A stretch of 35,431 nucleotides of DNA from NCBI GenBank assembly GCA_017620975.1, contig JAGAUD010000003.1, positions 1 through 35,431 on the forward strand, written 5' to 3'. Every line of letters begins with the position of its first letter. The first letter of the stretch is position 1. The notes beneath the pieces were generated by a model, which saw only the letters and a list, made by a program, of their open reading frames with translations, searched no databases and was not told the origin of the DNA. This document shows positions 24,022 through 31,751 of the stretch, piece by piece. This stretch comes from Lachnospiraceae bacterium (GTDB lineage Bacteria; Bacillota_A; Clostridia; Lachnospirales; Lachnospiraceae). Position numbers and translations under genes: made by a program.

Positions 24022-24996
24022 ATGGCAGCACAGAAAGAACTGAAATTGATGCAGGGCAGTCTGTACTATGAGATTCATCAGACCAAAGAGGGCAGCAGAG
24101 AAGTGACGGTAACGGGTGCGGACAGCCTTGTCAGTGAGCTTGTGATTCCGGATAGGATAGAAGCCTGTCCGGTGACTATGATCGGGAAAAAGGCTTTTCT
24201 GAGCAGAAAGCAGCTTCGAAAGATTGTCTTGCCGGATACTATAAAGCAACTGGGAGATTGGGCGTTTGCCTATTGCAGCGCACTGGAGCAGGTGATATTG
24301 CCAAGGAAAGAAATCGTATTTGGCAGAGCTCTTTTTATGGAATGCGGGAAGCTTAAAAAGCTGACGGTTAGTGGTGGAACAGAAGAAGGCAACGGTGATA
24401 CAGAAGAACTTCTGGCAGCAGCAGTTACCGTGCTGGATGCTTACTATCTGTTAGACCCTGTACAGGCCGGGATAAGGGAATGGCTGGAAAAATGGGATGC
24501 CAGGCTGATTGCTTATCTGCATGCGGATGACCATGACGGCTATTCGAAACAAGTGCTTTGCGGCGAAGAAGATTACGGAAGCACCGATCTGGAAGCCTTT
24601 TTAAGCAATAAGAGAAAAGGAAAAGTGCGGATGTGTCTCTTGAGACTGATCAATTCTAAGGAGCTGTCTGAGCAGCTGCACCGGGAACTTGTTGCTTACC
24701 TGATTGCTCATACTGCAGAGAAAACAGAGACAGATCAAAACAGAGAAAGCATGAAAGTTCATTCCGGTACAAGATATGGTGAGGAAGCCTGGGAGGTAGT
24801 ATTGACGGAATTTGGCAATGAGCGCAGATATTATGAAACCTTTGCGCAGCTGGGATGTCTGACGGAAGAAAATTTTGGCCGGATAATTGAGGATGTGGGA
24901 GAGGATTATCCGGAAATGAAGGCGTATTTCCTGAAGGTGAAAGAACAGCAGATTGGATATACGGATTTCTTTGAGGAGCTTTCGTTAGATTTATAA
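24022..24996 (+). CDS. BspA-like leucine-rich repeat protein
   Basis: This 324-residue protein opens with about three BspA-type leucine-rich repeats (residues 30-115): ELVIPDRIEACPVTMIGKKAF, then LRKIVLPDTIKQLGDWAFAYC, then LEQVILPRKEIVFGRALFMEC. These repeats usually make binding surfaces. The rest (about 130-324) is helical and acidic with no known domain; the ends of repeat units are missing there. It has no signal peptide, so it is cytoplasmic, unlike most BspA proteins. AGGAGG precedes the ATG by 8 bases. It is the last gene of the MoxR operon and could be the client or adaptor of the MoxR-VWA machine. Confidence 0.78.
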   Translation: MAAQKELKLMQGSLYYEIHQTKEGSREVTVTGADSLVSELVIPDRIEACPVTMIGKKAFLSRKQLRKIVLPDTIKQLGDWAFAYCSALEQVILPRKEIVFGRALFMECGKLKKLTVSGGTEEGNGDTEELLAAAVTVLDAYYLLDPVQAGIREWLEKWDARLIAYLHADDHDGYSKQVLCGEEDYGSTDLEAFLSNKRKGKVRMCLLRLINSKELSEQLHRELVAYLIAHTAEKTETDQNRESMKVHSGTRYGEEAWEVVLTEFGNERRYYETFAQLGCLTEENFGRIIEDVGEDYPEMKAYFLKVKEQQIGYTDFFEELSLDL

Positions 24997-25019
24997 ATGG
25001 CTGTTATATCAGATGTCTT

Positions 25020-25065
25020 AAAAAACAGGACAATCGGTTGTCATAGTACCGACTGCCCTGTTTTT
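25020..25065 (+). terminator. Terminator of the MoxR/VWA/LRR operon
   Basis: AAAAACAGG and TCGGT (25020-25038) pair with ACCGA and CCTGTTTTT (25048-25065), with two A-C mismatches, and end in five T. It lies about 25 bases after the LRR stop. Confidence 0.7.
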
Positions 25066-25206
25066 GCGCAAGGTTTAGAGGTAACCTTACGACAATTTGG
25101 CGAGTTGTTAACGAAGTCTTAACGTGTTCCCGCCGGAAAGGACAGCAGGTGGACGAAAATGTAACAAATTTGAGCCAAAAGGGAAAATAAAGCAGAATTC
25201 CGGAAG

Positions 25207-25235
25207 TTGCATAAGTAGTAAATATACTGTATAAT
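25207..25235 (+). promoter_or_regulatory. Predicted promoter of the UDPGP family gene
   Basis: TTGCAT (25207-25212), 17 bases, TATAAT (25230-25235), 38 bases before the start codon. Nearly consensus. Confidence 0.7.
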
Positions 25236-25273
25236 AGAAGAAGTTTAAACTAAATCTTAAGAGAGGTAATGAT

Positions 25274-26503
25274 ATGAGTATGACATTGGAACAAGTAAAA
25301 GAGAAGCTTGTAAAGTATGGTCAGGAGCATCTTCTGAAATATTACGACGAATTATCTGCAGAAGAGAAGCAGGCACTGCTTGCACAGATTGAAACTACGG
25401 ATATGACTGTTCTTGAGGCTTGCCATCACAGAGAGGAAATCGCACAGAAAGGTGTCATTACACCTCTTGCAGCGATGCAGCTGGATGAGATCGAAGCAGG
25501 CAGGGAGGAATTTACTGCAGTAGGTCTTGATGCCATCCGTGCAGGTAAGGTAGGAGCAGTGCTTCTTGCAGGCGGTATGGGAACTCGTCTTGGCTCGGAT
25601 GATCCTAAAGGTATGTATAATGTGGGTCTAACAAGAAAGCTTTATATTTTTGAATGCCTGATCAATAATCTGACAGATGTTGTAAAGCAGGCAGGCTGTT
25701 GGATCCATCTCTTTGTAATGACCAGTGACAAGAACCATGAGGCAACTGTAAAGTTCCTTACAGAACATGACTTTTTCGGTTATAGTCAGGAGCATGTTCA
25801 TTTCTTTAAACAGGAAATGGCAGCTGCAACTGATTATAACGGAAAGATTTATCTGGAGGAAAAAGGTAAGCTTTCTACATCTCCCAACGGTAACGGCGGC
25901 TGGTTCATTTCTCTGAAGAGAAGCGGACTGCTTGATGTGGTGAAAGGGGAAGGTATTCAGTGGCTGAACGTATTTGCTGTAGATAATGTACTTCAGAGAA
26001 TTGCTGATCCCTGCTTCGTCGGTGCTACCATTCAGAAGAATTGTGTAGTAGGTGCCAAGGTAGTGCGTAAGAATGCTCCTGATGAGAAGGTTGGTGTAAT
26101 GTGTCTGGAAGATGGCAGACCTTCTATCGTAGAGTATTATGAACTGACAGATGAACTGATGAACGCCAAGGATGAGAACGGCGATCCTGCTTATAACTTT
26201 GGTGTCATCCTGAACTATCTGTTCCGCGTGGAGGATCTGGAGAGAATGATGTCTTCCCTGCCTTTACATATTGTGGAGAAGAAGATTCCCTATCTGGATG
26301 AGAACGGTCAGCTTGTGAAGCCGGAGACTCCCAATGGATACAAATTTGAGAATCTGGTACTGGATATGATTCATCAGCTGGATAGTTGCCTGCCTTTTGA
26401 AGTGGTAAGAAATCGTGAGTTTGCGCCGATTAAAAATAAGACAGGTATTGACTCTGTAGAAAGTGCACGTGCTTTGCTTGTGGAAAATGGCGTGATTCTG
26501 TAA
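25274..26503 (+). CDS. UDPGP type 1 family nucleotide-sugar pyrophosphorylase
   Basis: This 409-residue enzyme joins UTP with a sugar 1-phosphate to give a UDP-sugar. It has the eukaryote-like UDPGP/UAP1 signature LLAGGMGTRLGSDDPKGMY (residues 97-115) with the uridine-binding loop, and a family helical N-terminal region (1-80). GNGGWFISLKRSG (near 210) and VFAVDN (near 238) match the sugar/metal site of UAP1-type enzymes. It is closer to UDP-GlcNAc/GalNAc pyrophosphorylases than to bacterial GalU; glucose 1-phosphate remains possible. It has a GAGAGG site 8 bases before ATG and is followed by galE, so the two supply UDP-Gal or UDP-GalNAc for glycan synthesis. Confidence 0.88.
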   Translation: MSMTLEQVKEKLVKYGQEHLLKYYDELSAEEKQALLAQIETTDMTVLEACHHREEIAQKGVITPLAAMQLDEIEAGREEFTAVGLDAIRAGKVGAVLLAGGMGTRLGSDDPKGMYNVGLTRKLYIFECLINNLTDVVKQAGCWIHLFVMTSDKNHEATVKFLTEHDFFGYSQEHVHFFKQEMAAATDYNGKIYLEEKGKLSTSPNGNGGWFISLKRSGLLDVVKGEGIQWLNVFAVDNVLQRIADPCFVGATIQKNCVVGAKVVRKNAPDEKVGVMCLEDGRPSIVEYYELTDELMNAKDENGDPAYNFGVILNYLFRVEDLERMMSSLPLHIVEKKIPYLDENGQLVKPETPNGYKFENLVLDMIHQLDSCLPFEVVRNREFAPIKNKTGIDSVESARALLVENGVIL

Positions 26504-26521
26504 GCGTGAACTGTTTAACAT

Positions 26522-26585
26522 TTTGACAGATTCCTCAAACATAATCATCTTGAAGAAACGAGTAGAAACAGAGTACACTGTAAGC
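26522..26585 (+). promoter_or_regulatory. Possible promoter for galE
   Basis: In the 144-base gap upstream of galE, TTGAAG and TACACT (about 26550-26579, 18-base spacer) could be a promoter. A TTGACA at about 26524 has no fitting -10 box. galE may instead be read through from the upstream gene. Confidence 0.3.
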
Positions 26586-26647
26586 ATAAGAGCAATGCAT
26601 TGCAGAAAAATTCAGCTAACAGGCAGACAGTTAAGGAGGATCATATT

Positions 26648-27664
26648 ATGACGATATTAGTAACAGGAGGTGCCGGATTTATCGGCAGCCATACAGTGGT
26701 AGAGCTTCAGGAAGCAGGCTATGATGTAGTGGTTCTGGATAATCTGAGCAATGCATCTGAGAAATCTCTGGAGAGAGTTGAGAAGATTACCGGCAAGAAG
26801 GTTCCTTTCTACAAGGCAGACATTCTGGACAGAGATGCACTGGAAGAGATTTTTACCAAAGAGTCCATTGATGCAGTCATTCATTTTGCAGGGCTGAAAG
26901 CAGTAGGAGAATCCGTTCAGAAGCCCTGGGAATATTATGAGAACAATATTGCAGGTACCCTGACACTGGTAGATGTGATGAGAAAGCATGGAGTGAAGAA
27001 TATCATCTTCTCCTCCAGCGCAACAGTTTACGGCAATCCGGCCTTTATTCCCATCACAGAAGAATGCCCGAAAGGACAGTGCACCAATCCTTACGGCTGG
27101 ACCAAATCCATGTTGGAACAGATTTTGAGCGATATTCAAAAGGCCGATCAGGAATGGAATGTTATCCTGCTTCGTTACTTCAATCCTATCGGTGCTCACA
27201 AGAGCGGAACCATGGGTGAGAATCCCAACGGTATCCCCAACAATCTGATGCCTTATATCACTCAGGTTGCAGTAGGTAAGCTGAAAGAACTGGGTGTGTT
27301 CGGCAACGATTATGACACTCACGACGGAACCGGTGTTCGTGACTATATCCATGTAGTAGATCTGGCAAGAGGCCATGTAAAAGCATTGAAGAAGATTGAG
27401 GAGAATGCAGGACTTAAGGTCTACAACCTGGGAACCGGTGTAGGCTACAGTGTGCTGGATATGGTGAAGAACTTTGAAGCAGCTAATGGCGTAAAGATTC
27501 CTTATGCTATTAAGCCTCGCCGTGCCGGTGATATTGCAACCTGCTATTCTGATGCAAGCAAAGCCAAAGAAGAACTGGGCTGGGAAGCAGAGTATGGTAT
27601 TAAGGAAATGTGCGAAGATTCCTGGAGATGGCAGAAAAATAATCCAAACGGTTATGAAGATTAA
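26648..27664 (+). CDS. galE: UDP-glucose 4-epimerase
   Basis: This 338-residue short-chain dehydrogenase-type epimerase interconverts UDP-glucose and UDP-galactose (often also the N-acetyl forms). The NAD-binding GGAGFIGS is at 7-14, the catalytic Ser/Thr is in FSSSATVYG (121-129), the YxxxK pair is Y149/K153 (NPYGWTK), and [22 protein letters not shown] and [12 protein letters not shown] are in the family order. A longer frame runs from 26600, but GGAGG at 26636-26640 supports ATG 26648. It follows a nucleotide-sugar pyrophosphorylase gene. A terminator follows. Confidence 0.96.
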   Translation: MTILVTGGAGFIGSHTVVELQEAGYDVVVLDNLSNASEKSLERVEKITGKKVPFYKADILDRDALEEIFTKESIDAVIHFAGLKAVGESVQKPWEYYENNIAGTLTLVDVMRKHGVKNIIFSSSATVYGNPAFIPITEECPKGQCTNPYGWTKSMLEQILSDIQKADQEWNVILLRYFNPIGAHKSGTMGENPNGIPNNLMPYITQVAVGKLKELGVFGNDYDTHDGTGVRDYIHVVDLARGHVKALKKIEENAGLKVYNLGTGVGYSVLDMVKNFEAANGVKIPYAIKPRRAGDIATCYSDASKAKEELGWEAEYGIKEMCEDSWRWQKNNPNGYED

Positions 27665-27680
27665 TCAGTATGAATAAAAG

Positions 27681-27728
27681 AAAGCCTGTAGCGGATGATG
27701 GTTCACATCACTCGTACAGGCTTCTTTT
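27681..27728. terminator. Terminator between galE and the hemolysin III-like gene
   Basis: AAAGCCTGTA (27681-27690) pairs with TACAGGCTT (27715-27723), with an inner GATG/CATC pairing, then TTTT. It may serve both convergent genes. Confidence 0.7.
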
Positions 27729-27743
27729 ATATCTATCCTTTTA

Positions 27744-28394
27744 TTATGCTACGTAAAAATACATGAATACGAAATGACAGAGGCTTCCGGCCATGCAGAA
27801 CAGATGAAACACTTCATGTGAACCGAATCCTTTATGTCTGGAATTGAACAGCGGAAGCTTCAGTGCGTAGATGATTCCGCCTATGGTGTAGATGATACCA
27901 CCTGCTAATAACCACAAAAAACCGGATAACGGGAGCGTACTCCAGAGCCTTCCGAATACAAAGACACACACCCAGCCCATGGCAATATATATAATGGAAG
28001 AAAACCATTTCGGGCAAGTAACCCAGAAAGCTTTAATCAACATTCCGGCAGCTGCAATCCCCCAGACCGCAGCCAGCATTGTGTAACCAATCTTACCGCC
28101 CAGAATAATCAGGCACACCGGTGTATAAGACCCTGCTATCAGAACAAAGATCATCATATGGTCAATTTTGCGGAAAATCTTCAGCTTACTTCCTGAGAGA
28201 TTCACAGAATGATAAGTAGCGCTTGCTCCATACAAAAGTATCATGCTTCCCATGAACACTGCCATGGCCGCCATGTTCTGCCATCCCGACGTCACACCCG
28301 ACTTCACCAAAAGCGGCACCGTCGCAAACACCGCCAACATCATCCCCACAAAATGAGTAATCGCACTTCCCGGCTCTCTAATCGTAATCTGCAT
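27744..28394 (-). CDS. Hemolysin III / PAQR family membrane protein
   Basis: This 216-residue protein has about seven membrane helices and the hallmarks of the hemolysin III (YqfA/PAQR) family: N-terminal PGSAITHFVG, ASATYHSVN with conserved Ser and His, RKIDHMMIFVLIAGSYTP, and the C-terminal GSHEVFHLFCMAGSLCHF. These Ser/His/Asp residues form a zinc-hydrolase-like site, and the family is thought to act on ceramide-like or other amide lipids; the cell role in bacteria is not known. AGGAGG lies 7 bases before the ATG. A TGGTATAAA box about 58 bases upstream on this strand is a likely -10 element. Confidence 0.9.
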   Translation of the reverse strand: MQITIREPGSAITHFVGMMLAVFATVPLLVKSGVTSGWQNMAAMAVFMGSMILLYGASATYHSVNLSGSKLKIFRKIDHMMIFVLIAGSYTPVCLIILGGKIGYTMLAAVWGIAAAGMLIKAFWVTCPKWFSSIIYIAMGWVCVFVFGRLWSTLPLSGFLWLLAGGIIYTIGGIIYALKLPLFNSRHKGFGSHEVFHLFCMAGSLCHFVFMYFYVA

Positions 28395-28671
28395 AAAATA
28401 ACCTCCTTTTACCTGAATCTTATGTATCTATCTTCTGTCCAATCCCTACATTTTATACCACTTTTCTGAATACAAAACCATAAGAAATAAAGCTCGAAAC
28501 GACGTGGCATAATATAAAAACTCGACAAGTAGTATTAAAAACTACGTGGTGAAATAATAATATAACAAGGTAAAAGGAAAGTCAATATGCTTTACAATAT
28601 TTTAATAATTTAAAGATTTCAATCTGTAACAGTTCACACTTCAGCCACTGGCAGGAGTGTGAACTGTTGCT
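28395..28671. other. AT-rich intergenic region with one strong hairpin
   Basis: No gene is seen. GTAACAGTTCACACT (from 28626) pairs with AGTGTGAACTGTT (28656-28668), a perfect 13-bp stem with a 15-base loop. It may end the 28672 gene on the minus strand and is related to a second element at 29128-29189. Around 28500-28560 the words ACGTGG and AATAATA are repeated imperfectly, with no clear meaning. Confidence 0.4.
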
Positions 28672-28938
28672 TCAATCTTCCTCGATCACTTGAATTTCTA
28701 AATAATCAAAGTTGATTCCCTCAATAAAATTATCCTGATAAAAACGAGCCTTATCATGTCTCTTGAATTCCGTAATTGTGGCATCCAGCCAGATGGGTTT
28801 TCCCAGATCAAACTGATAACAGACTTCATCCAGTGCATGGAAAATCTTATGTGTTCTGGTGTCTGCGCCATCGTCAATAATAACAGTATCCTTCAGCATA
28901 TGGTTATCCTTAAAAATTTTTGCCCATAATCGAAACAT
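28672..28938 (-). CDS. Small protein of unknown function
   Basis: This 88-residue acidic soluble protein is unknown to me. It begins MFRLWAKIFKDNHMLKDTVI and continues with DDGADTRTHKIFHALDEVCYQFDLGKPIWLD and a YQDNFIEG... end. Alternating beta and helix segments suggest a compact alpha/beta fold. The frame is open from 29055, but GGAGG 7 bases upstream picks the ATG at 28938. A promoter lies at 29023-28995. The gene is flanked by two similar hairpin-forming repeats, one on each side. Confidence 0.65.
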   Translation of the reverse strand: MFRLWAKIFKDNHMLKDTVIIDDGADTRTHKIFHALDEVCYQFDLGKPIWLDATITEFKRHDKARFYQDNFIEGINFDYLEIQVIEED

Positions 28939-28994
28939 CTTTCTACCTCCATATCCGGGAAGACTTGTATTGAATTGCCTTCCGGGTGTATTTA

Positions 28995-29023
28995 AGTATA
29001 TCGGATTGAGGGGAGAAAGTAAA
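28995..29023 (-). promoter_or_regulatory. Predicted promoter of the 28672-28938 gene
   Basis: On the minus strand TTTACT (29023-29018), 17 bases, TATACT (29000-28995), about 57 bases before the start codon. Confidence 0.5.
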
Positions 29024-29127
29024 GCTGTGGTTTTTGGACAGGGAATCAGCTGCAAAAAAATGGTGACTTATTGGTTCTTTTTGGGGAGGGATATGAATAG
29101 AATAAATAATGTGGCCACAGCCAAAAT

Positions 29128-29189
29128 GTAACAGTTCAGACGCGCCATTGGCAAAGCTGCACCTTCGGTGCTTTCCGATGAACTATTAC
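29128..29189. repeat. Palindromic element related to the hairpin at 28626
   Basis: GTAACAGTTCA (29128-29138) pairs with TGAACTATTAC (29179-29189) with one mismatch, and an inner GCACC/GGTGC hairpin lies at about 29158-29170. The left 11 bases are identical to 28626-28636, and both elements also share GCCA-[C/T]-TGGCA inside. Confidence 0.5.
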
Positions 29190-29260
29190 ACTAAAATAAC
29201 GAATCATTATTAAAAAAGGATTAATAATTTGTGAAAAATATACATTTTTATGATGTTTTA

Positions 29261-29269
29261 TGGTATACT
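29261..29269 (+). promoter_or_regulatory. Extended -10 promoter of the small alarmone synthetase
   Basis: TGGTATACT is an extended -10 box 43 bases before ATG 29312. No good -35 element is seen. It argues against the earlier GTG start at 29231. Confidence 0.45.
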
Positions 29270-29311
29270 AATATTATCAAAACAGGAGACAGGAGTTACA
29301 AGAGAGCATAT

Positions 29312-29977
29312 ATGGAATTAAATAGTAGTGGTGATGGAATCGATAGCTGGAAAGAAGTCAATCTGATATATAATGCAGCATTGAGGCAGATAGAGACGAA
29401 GATGGAAATCCTGAATGATGAATTTCAGCATGTTCATCAGTATAATCCTATTGAGCACATTAAATCCAGAATCAAAACGCCGGAAAGTATCGTGAAGAAG
29501 CTGAAACGTCACGGTTATGAGTCTACAATAGATAATATGGTGAGATATATCAATGATATTGCGGGAATCAGGATCATTTGTTCCTTTACTTCTGATATTT
29601 ACAGAATTGCGGACATGATCAGAGATCAAAAGGATATACGGGTGTTGGCAATAAAGGATTATATTACATATCCCAAAGCCAGCGGCTACAGGAGCTACCA
29701 TATGATTGTCACAGTACCTGTATATTTGTCGGACAGAATTGTAGATACTAAGGTGGAGATTCAGATTCGGACAGTAGCAATGGATTTTTGGGCCAGTCTG
29801 GAGCATAAGATCCATTATAAATTCGAAGGAGATGCACCGGAGCATATCAAAAGTGAACTGATAGAGTGTTCCAGAATGGTATCGGATCTTGATGCCAGAA
29901 TGTTGTCACTGAACGATGAGATTCTTGCTTTGGCTCAGTCCAAAGAAGATGTATATCAGACTCCCGGCAAAAAGTGA
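29312..29977 (+). CDS. Small alarmone synthetase (RelA/SpoT synthetase domain protein)
   Basis: This 221-residue protein contains only the ppGpp synthetase domain, without the hydrolase and TGS parts of full RelA/SpoT. Conserved parts are RIKTPESIVKKLKRHGYE (substrate and ATP site), INDIAGIRIIC (near 85; catalytic Asp), KDYITYPKASGYRSYHMIV (near 115) and VEIQIRTVAMDFWASLEHKIHYK (near 150). It fits the RelQ/RelP-type small alarmone synthetases that make (p)ppGpp from GTP or GDP with ATP, usually under transcriptional control. The ATG at 29312 has an AAGAGAG-like ribosome site and follows an extended -10 box; an upstream in-frame GTG at 29231 would lie before the promoter. A terminator follows. 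Confidence 0.9.
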   Translation: MELNSSGDGIDSWKEVNLIYNAALRQIETKMEILNDEFQHVHQYNPIEHIKSRIKTPESIVKKLKRHGYESTIDNMVRYINDIAGIRIICSFTSDIYRIADMIRDQKDIRVLAIKDYITYPKASGYRSYHMIVTVPVYLSDRIVDTKVEIQIRTVAMDFWASLEHKIHYKFEGDAPEHIKSELIECSRMVSDLDARMLSLNDEILALAQSKEDVYQTPGKK

Positions 29978-29991
29978 ATTGTAAAATAATG

Positions 29992-30037
29992 AGGTATCCG
30001 GACAGCACTTGCAGTAAGTGCAGTTTGGATACCTTTT
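29992..30037 (+). terminator. Terminator after the alarmone synthetase
   Basis: AGGTATCC (29992-29999) pairs with GGATACCT (30027-30034) around an inner GCACTT/AAGTGC hairpin and is followed by TTTT. Confidence 0.75.
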
Positions 30038-30361
30038 CTTCGGTAAAAGCTTATGCTCAAAATGAGGAGTGCCCAGGTACCTTGCGATACCCGGGCTATT
30101 ATGAAAAAATTTTCTATTATGCTGTTATTATGTATTGGGAAAACTTATAAATTACTTCTTTTAAAATCTAAAAATAGTATAACAATTATTTATGAACAAA
30201 TTATGAACAGCATGTAAAAAGATGGTGAATCTTACAAAAGATTAAAAAGCAGATTCAAAAATATGTGCAAAATGCACAAAAGATACAGACGTGGTTGTGT
30301 TTCCGGAAAAAAGATGTTACACTGACAATAGTAGATTGCAGAATTTCGGGAGGAGTACAAG
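30038..30361. other. Intergenic region, no gene seen
   Basis: A 9-bp hairpin with one mismatch (GCCCAGGTA with TACCCGGGC, about 30069-30098) stands alone and could be a second terminator or an RNA element. The remainder is AT-rich and non-coding up to the promoter at 30295-30323. Confidence 0.4.
30295..30323 (+). promoter_or_regulatory. Predicted promoter of the coiled-coil protein gene
   Basis: TTGTGT (30295-30300), 17 bases, TACACT (30318-30323), 38 bases before the ATG. Confidence 0.5.
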
Positions 30362-30931
30362 ATGGAGCATTTTATGGACAAGCTTGCAGAGAAGCTGAAT
30401 GCGGGAGAGATTATAAAAGCCAACAGGGAAGCAGATACAGAACAGATGGAGAAGCTTCAGGGCAAAATAAAAGAGTATGAGAAATGCCTGGAGCAGATGT
30501 GCCAGATGAATCAGGAATTGCAGAATACTGTAACAGGTATGAAGAATGCAAGCGGCGAAGAACAGGAGACACTTGCCCGATTAGAAAAGTCTGTGGAAAT
30601 CCTTCAGCAGGCTGTCAACATGCAGCACAAATCTGTTGATGAGGTAAAGCGGTCCATGGAAGAACTGTCGGTCAGAATCAATGATTTTGTTCATAAGGAG
30701 AACGTTAAGGTATATCGTAATGTTCAGGCAGTGGTAGTGGAGGAAGCTGCGAAACAGAATGAGGCTGTTAAAACACTTGTACCTATGATAGAAGAGATGA
30801 AGAATGCGATTACGGCACCTCAGCCTGCTCCCGGTATCATGAAAGGGGTACTGGGTGTCTCGGTGACAGCAATGATTCTTGCTGCTGCTTCTATCGTTTT
30901 CCAGGTACTGCTATATCTGCAGATTATCTGA
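30362..30931 (+). CDS. Tail-anchored coiled-coil protein of unknown function
   Basis: This 189-residue protein is mostly a long helix. Residues 8-115 have heptad patterns (KLQGKIKEYEKCLEQMCQ, LARLEKSVEILQQAV), and a single membrane helix ends the chain (about 160-186, VLGVSVTAMILAAASIVFQVLLYL). There is no signal peptide, so it is probably tail-anchored with the coiled coil in the cytoplasm. No domain family is recognised. A Pro-rich hinge (APQPAPG) precedes the membrane part. GGAGG lies 7 bases before the ATG. Such layouts are seen in membrane scaffold and septum proteins, but this cannot be assigned here. Confidence 0.75.
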   Translation: MEHFMDKLAEKLNAGEIIKANREADTEQMEKLQGKIKEYEKCLEQMCQMNQELQNTVTGMKNASGEEQETLARLEKSVEILQQAVNMQHKSVDEVKRSMEELSVRINDFVHKENVKVYRNVQAVVVEEAAKQNEAVKTLVPMIEEMKNAITAPQPAPGIMKGVLGVSVTAMILAAASIVFQVLLYLQII

Positions 30932-30984
30932 TAGGGCGATTGCGGAGCTAAAACATTATTTCAAGGAAAGGATACAACAGCGAA

Positions 30985-31614
30985 ATGGGAAAACAGCTTT
31001 GGAAACCGGGAAATATGCTTTATCCGCTGCCTGTTGTCATGGTCAGTATGGCTGACAGGAATGGAAGCTATAATATTATTACGGTAGCCTGGGCAGGGAC
31101 TATCTGCACAAATCCACCCATGGTATCTATCTCTGTGAGACCGGAAAGATATTCCTACCCGATTTTGAAGGAAACGGAAGAATTTGTTCTGAACCTGACA
31201 ACGCGTGAACTGGTCTATGCCACAGACTTTTGCGGTGTGAAGAGTGGCAGAGAGGTAGACAAATTTGCACACTTAGGTCTGACACCCCTTCCGGCGGATC
31301 AGGTGAAAGCGCCTTTGATCGGAGAGAGCCCTGTAAATATTGAATGTCGTGTCAGAGAAATCAAGCCGCTGGGAAGCCATGATATGTTTTTGGCTGATGT
31401 GGTGGCCGTCCATGCTGACGAGAGATTTATGGATGAGAATAATAAGTTCCACCTCGAAAAGTCGGATCCTGTGGTATATTCCCATGGTACGTATTACACT
31501 TGTGGGGAGGCACTTGGTACCTTTGGGTACAGTATTCGGAAAGGTAAGGCGGGAAAATGTCAGCAGGTGAGCCACAAAAATAAAAAACTTCTTGACGTTT
31601 CCGGTAAATCCTAG
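30985..31614 (+). CDS. Flavin reductase / flavoredoxin-like FMN-binding protein
   Basis: This 209-residue protein of the flavin reductase-like family binds FMN and passes electrons from NAD(P)H or other carriers. The family pattern is clear: PLPVVMVSMADRNGSYNIITVAW (about 14-36), the FMN-contact segment NPPMVSISVRPERYS (near 43-57), FVLNLTT (near 67), a Cys in FCGVKSGREVDKF, and HFP-like residues at the end. It is shaped like flavoredoxin more than like a monooxygenase partner. The AAAGGA is about 12 bases before ATG, a little far. The end of the gene carries a promoter for the next small transcript. Confidence 0.88.
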   Translation: MGKQLWKPGNMLYPLPVVMVSMADRNGSYNIITVAWAGTICTNPPMVSISVRPERYSYPILKETEEFVLNLTTRELVYATDFCGVKSGREVDKFAHLGLTPLPADQVKAPLIGESPVNIECRVREIKPLGSHDMFLADVVAVHADERFMDENNKFHLEKSDPVVYSHGTYYTCGEALGTFGYSIRKGKAGKCQQVSHKNKKLLDVSGKS

Positions 31615-31620
31615 TATGAT
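31592..31620 (+). promoter_or_regulatory. Predicted promoter at the end of the flavin reductase gene
   Basis: TTGACG (31592-31597), 17 bases, TATGAT (31615-31620). The predicted start near 31627 is only ~50 bases ahead of a terminator hairpin, giving a small RNA or the leader of the XRE gene. An inverted repeat TGTAC-5-GTACA (31633-31647) right at the start could be an operator. Confidence 0.55.
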
Positions 31621-31676
31621 AATAATAATGAATGTACGAAATGTACACTATATTGCACTTTTTGCCACGAAGACGT

Positions 31677-31710
31677 AGCATCAGGATGATTCCTGGTGCT
31701 TTTTTCTTTT
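31677..31710 (+). terminator. Terminator upstream of the XRE-cupin gene
   Basis: AGCATCAGGA (31677-31686) pairs with TCCTGGTGCT (31691-31700; one G-U) and is followed by a T-rich run. It lies between the predicted promoter and the regulator ATG. Confidence 0.75.
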
Positions 31711-31751
31711 ATTAGACGATTGACCGTCATGCTTTGAAGGAGGAATAGGCC

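Noticed and set aside
28500..28600. Imperfect repeats of ACGTGG and AATAATA considered as a CRISPR or origin-like array
   Set aside because: Only two loose copies, no regular spacing, and AT-rich background explains them.
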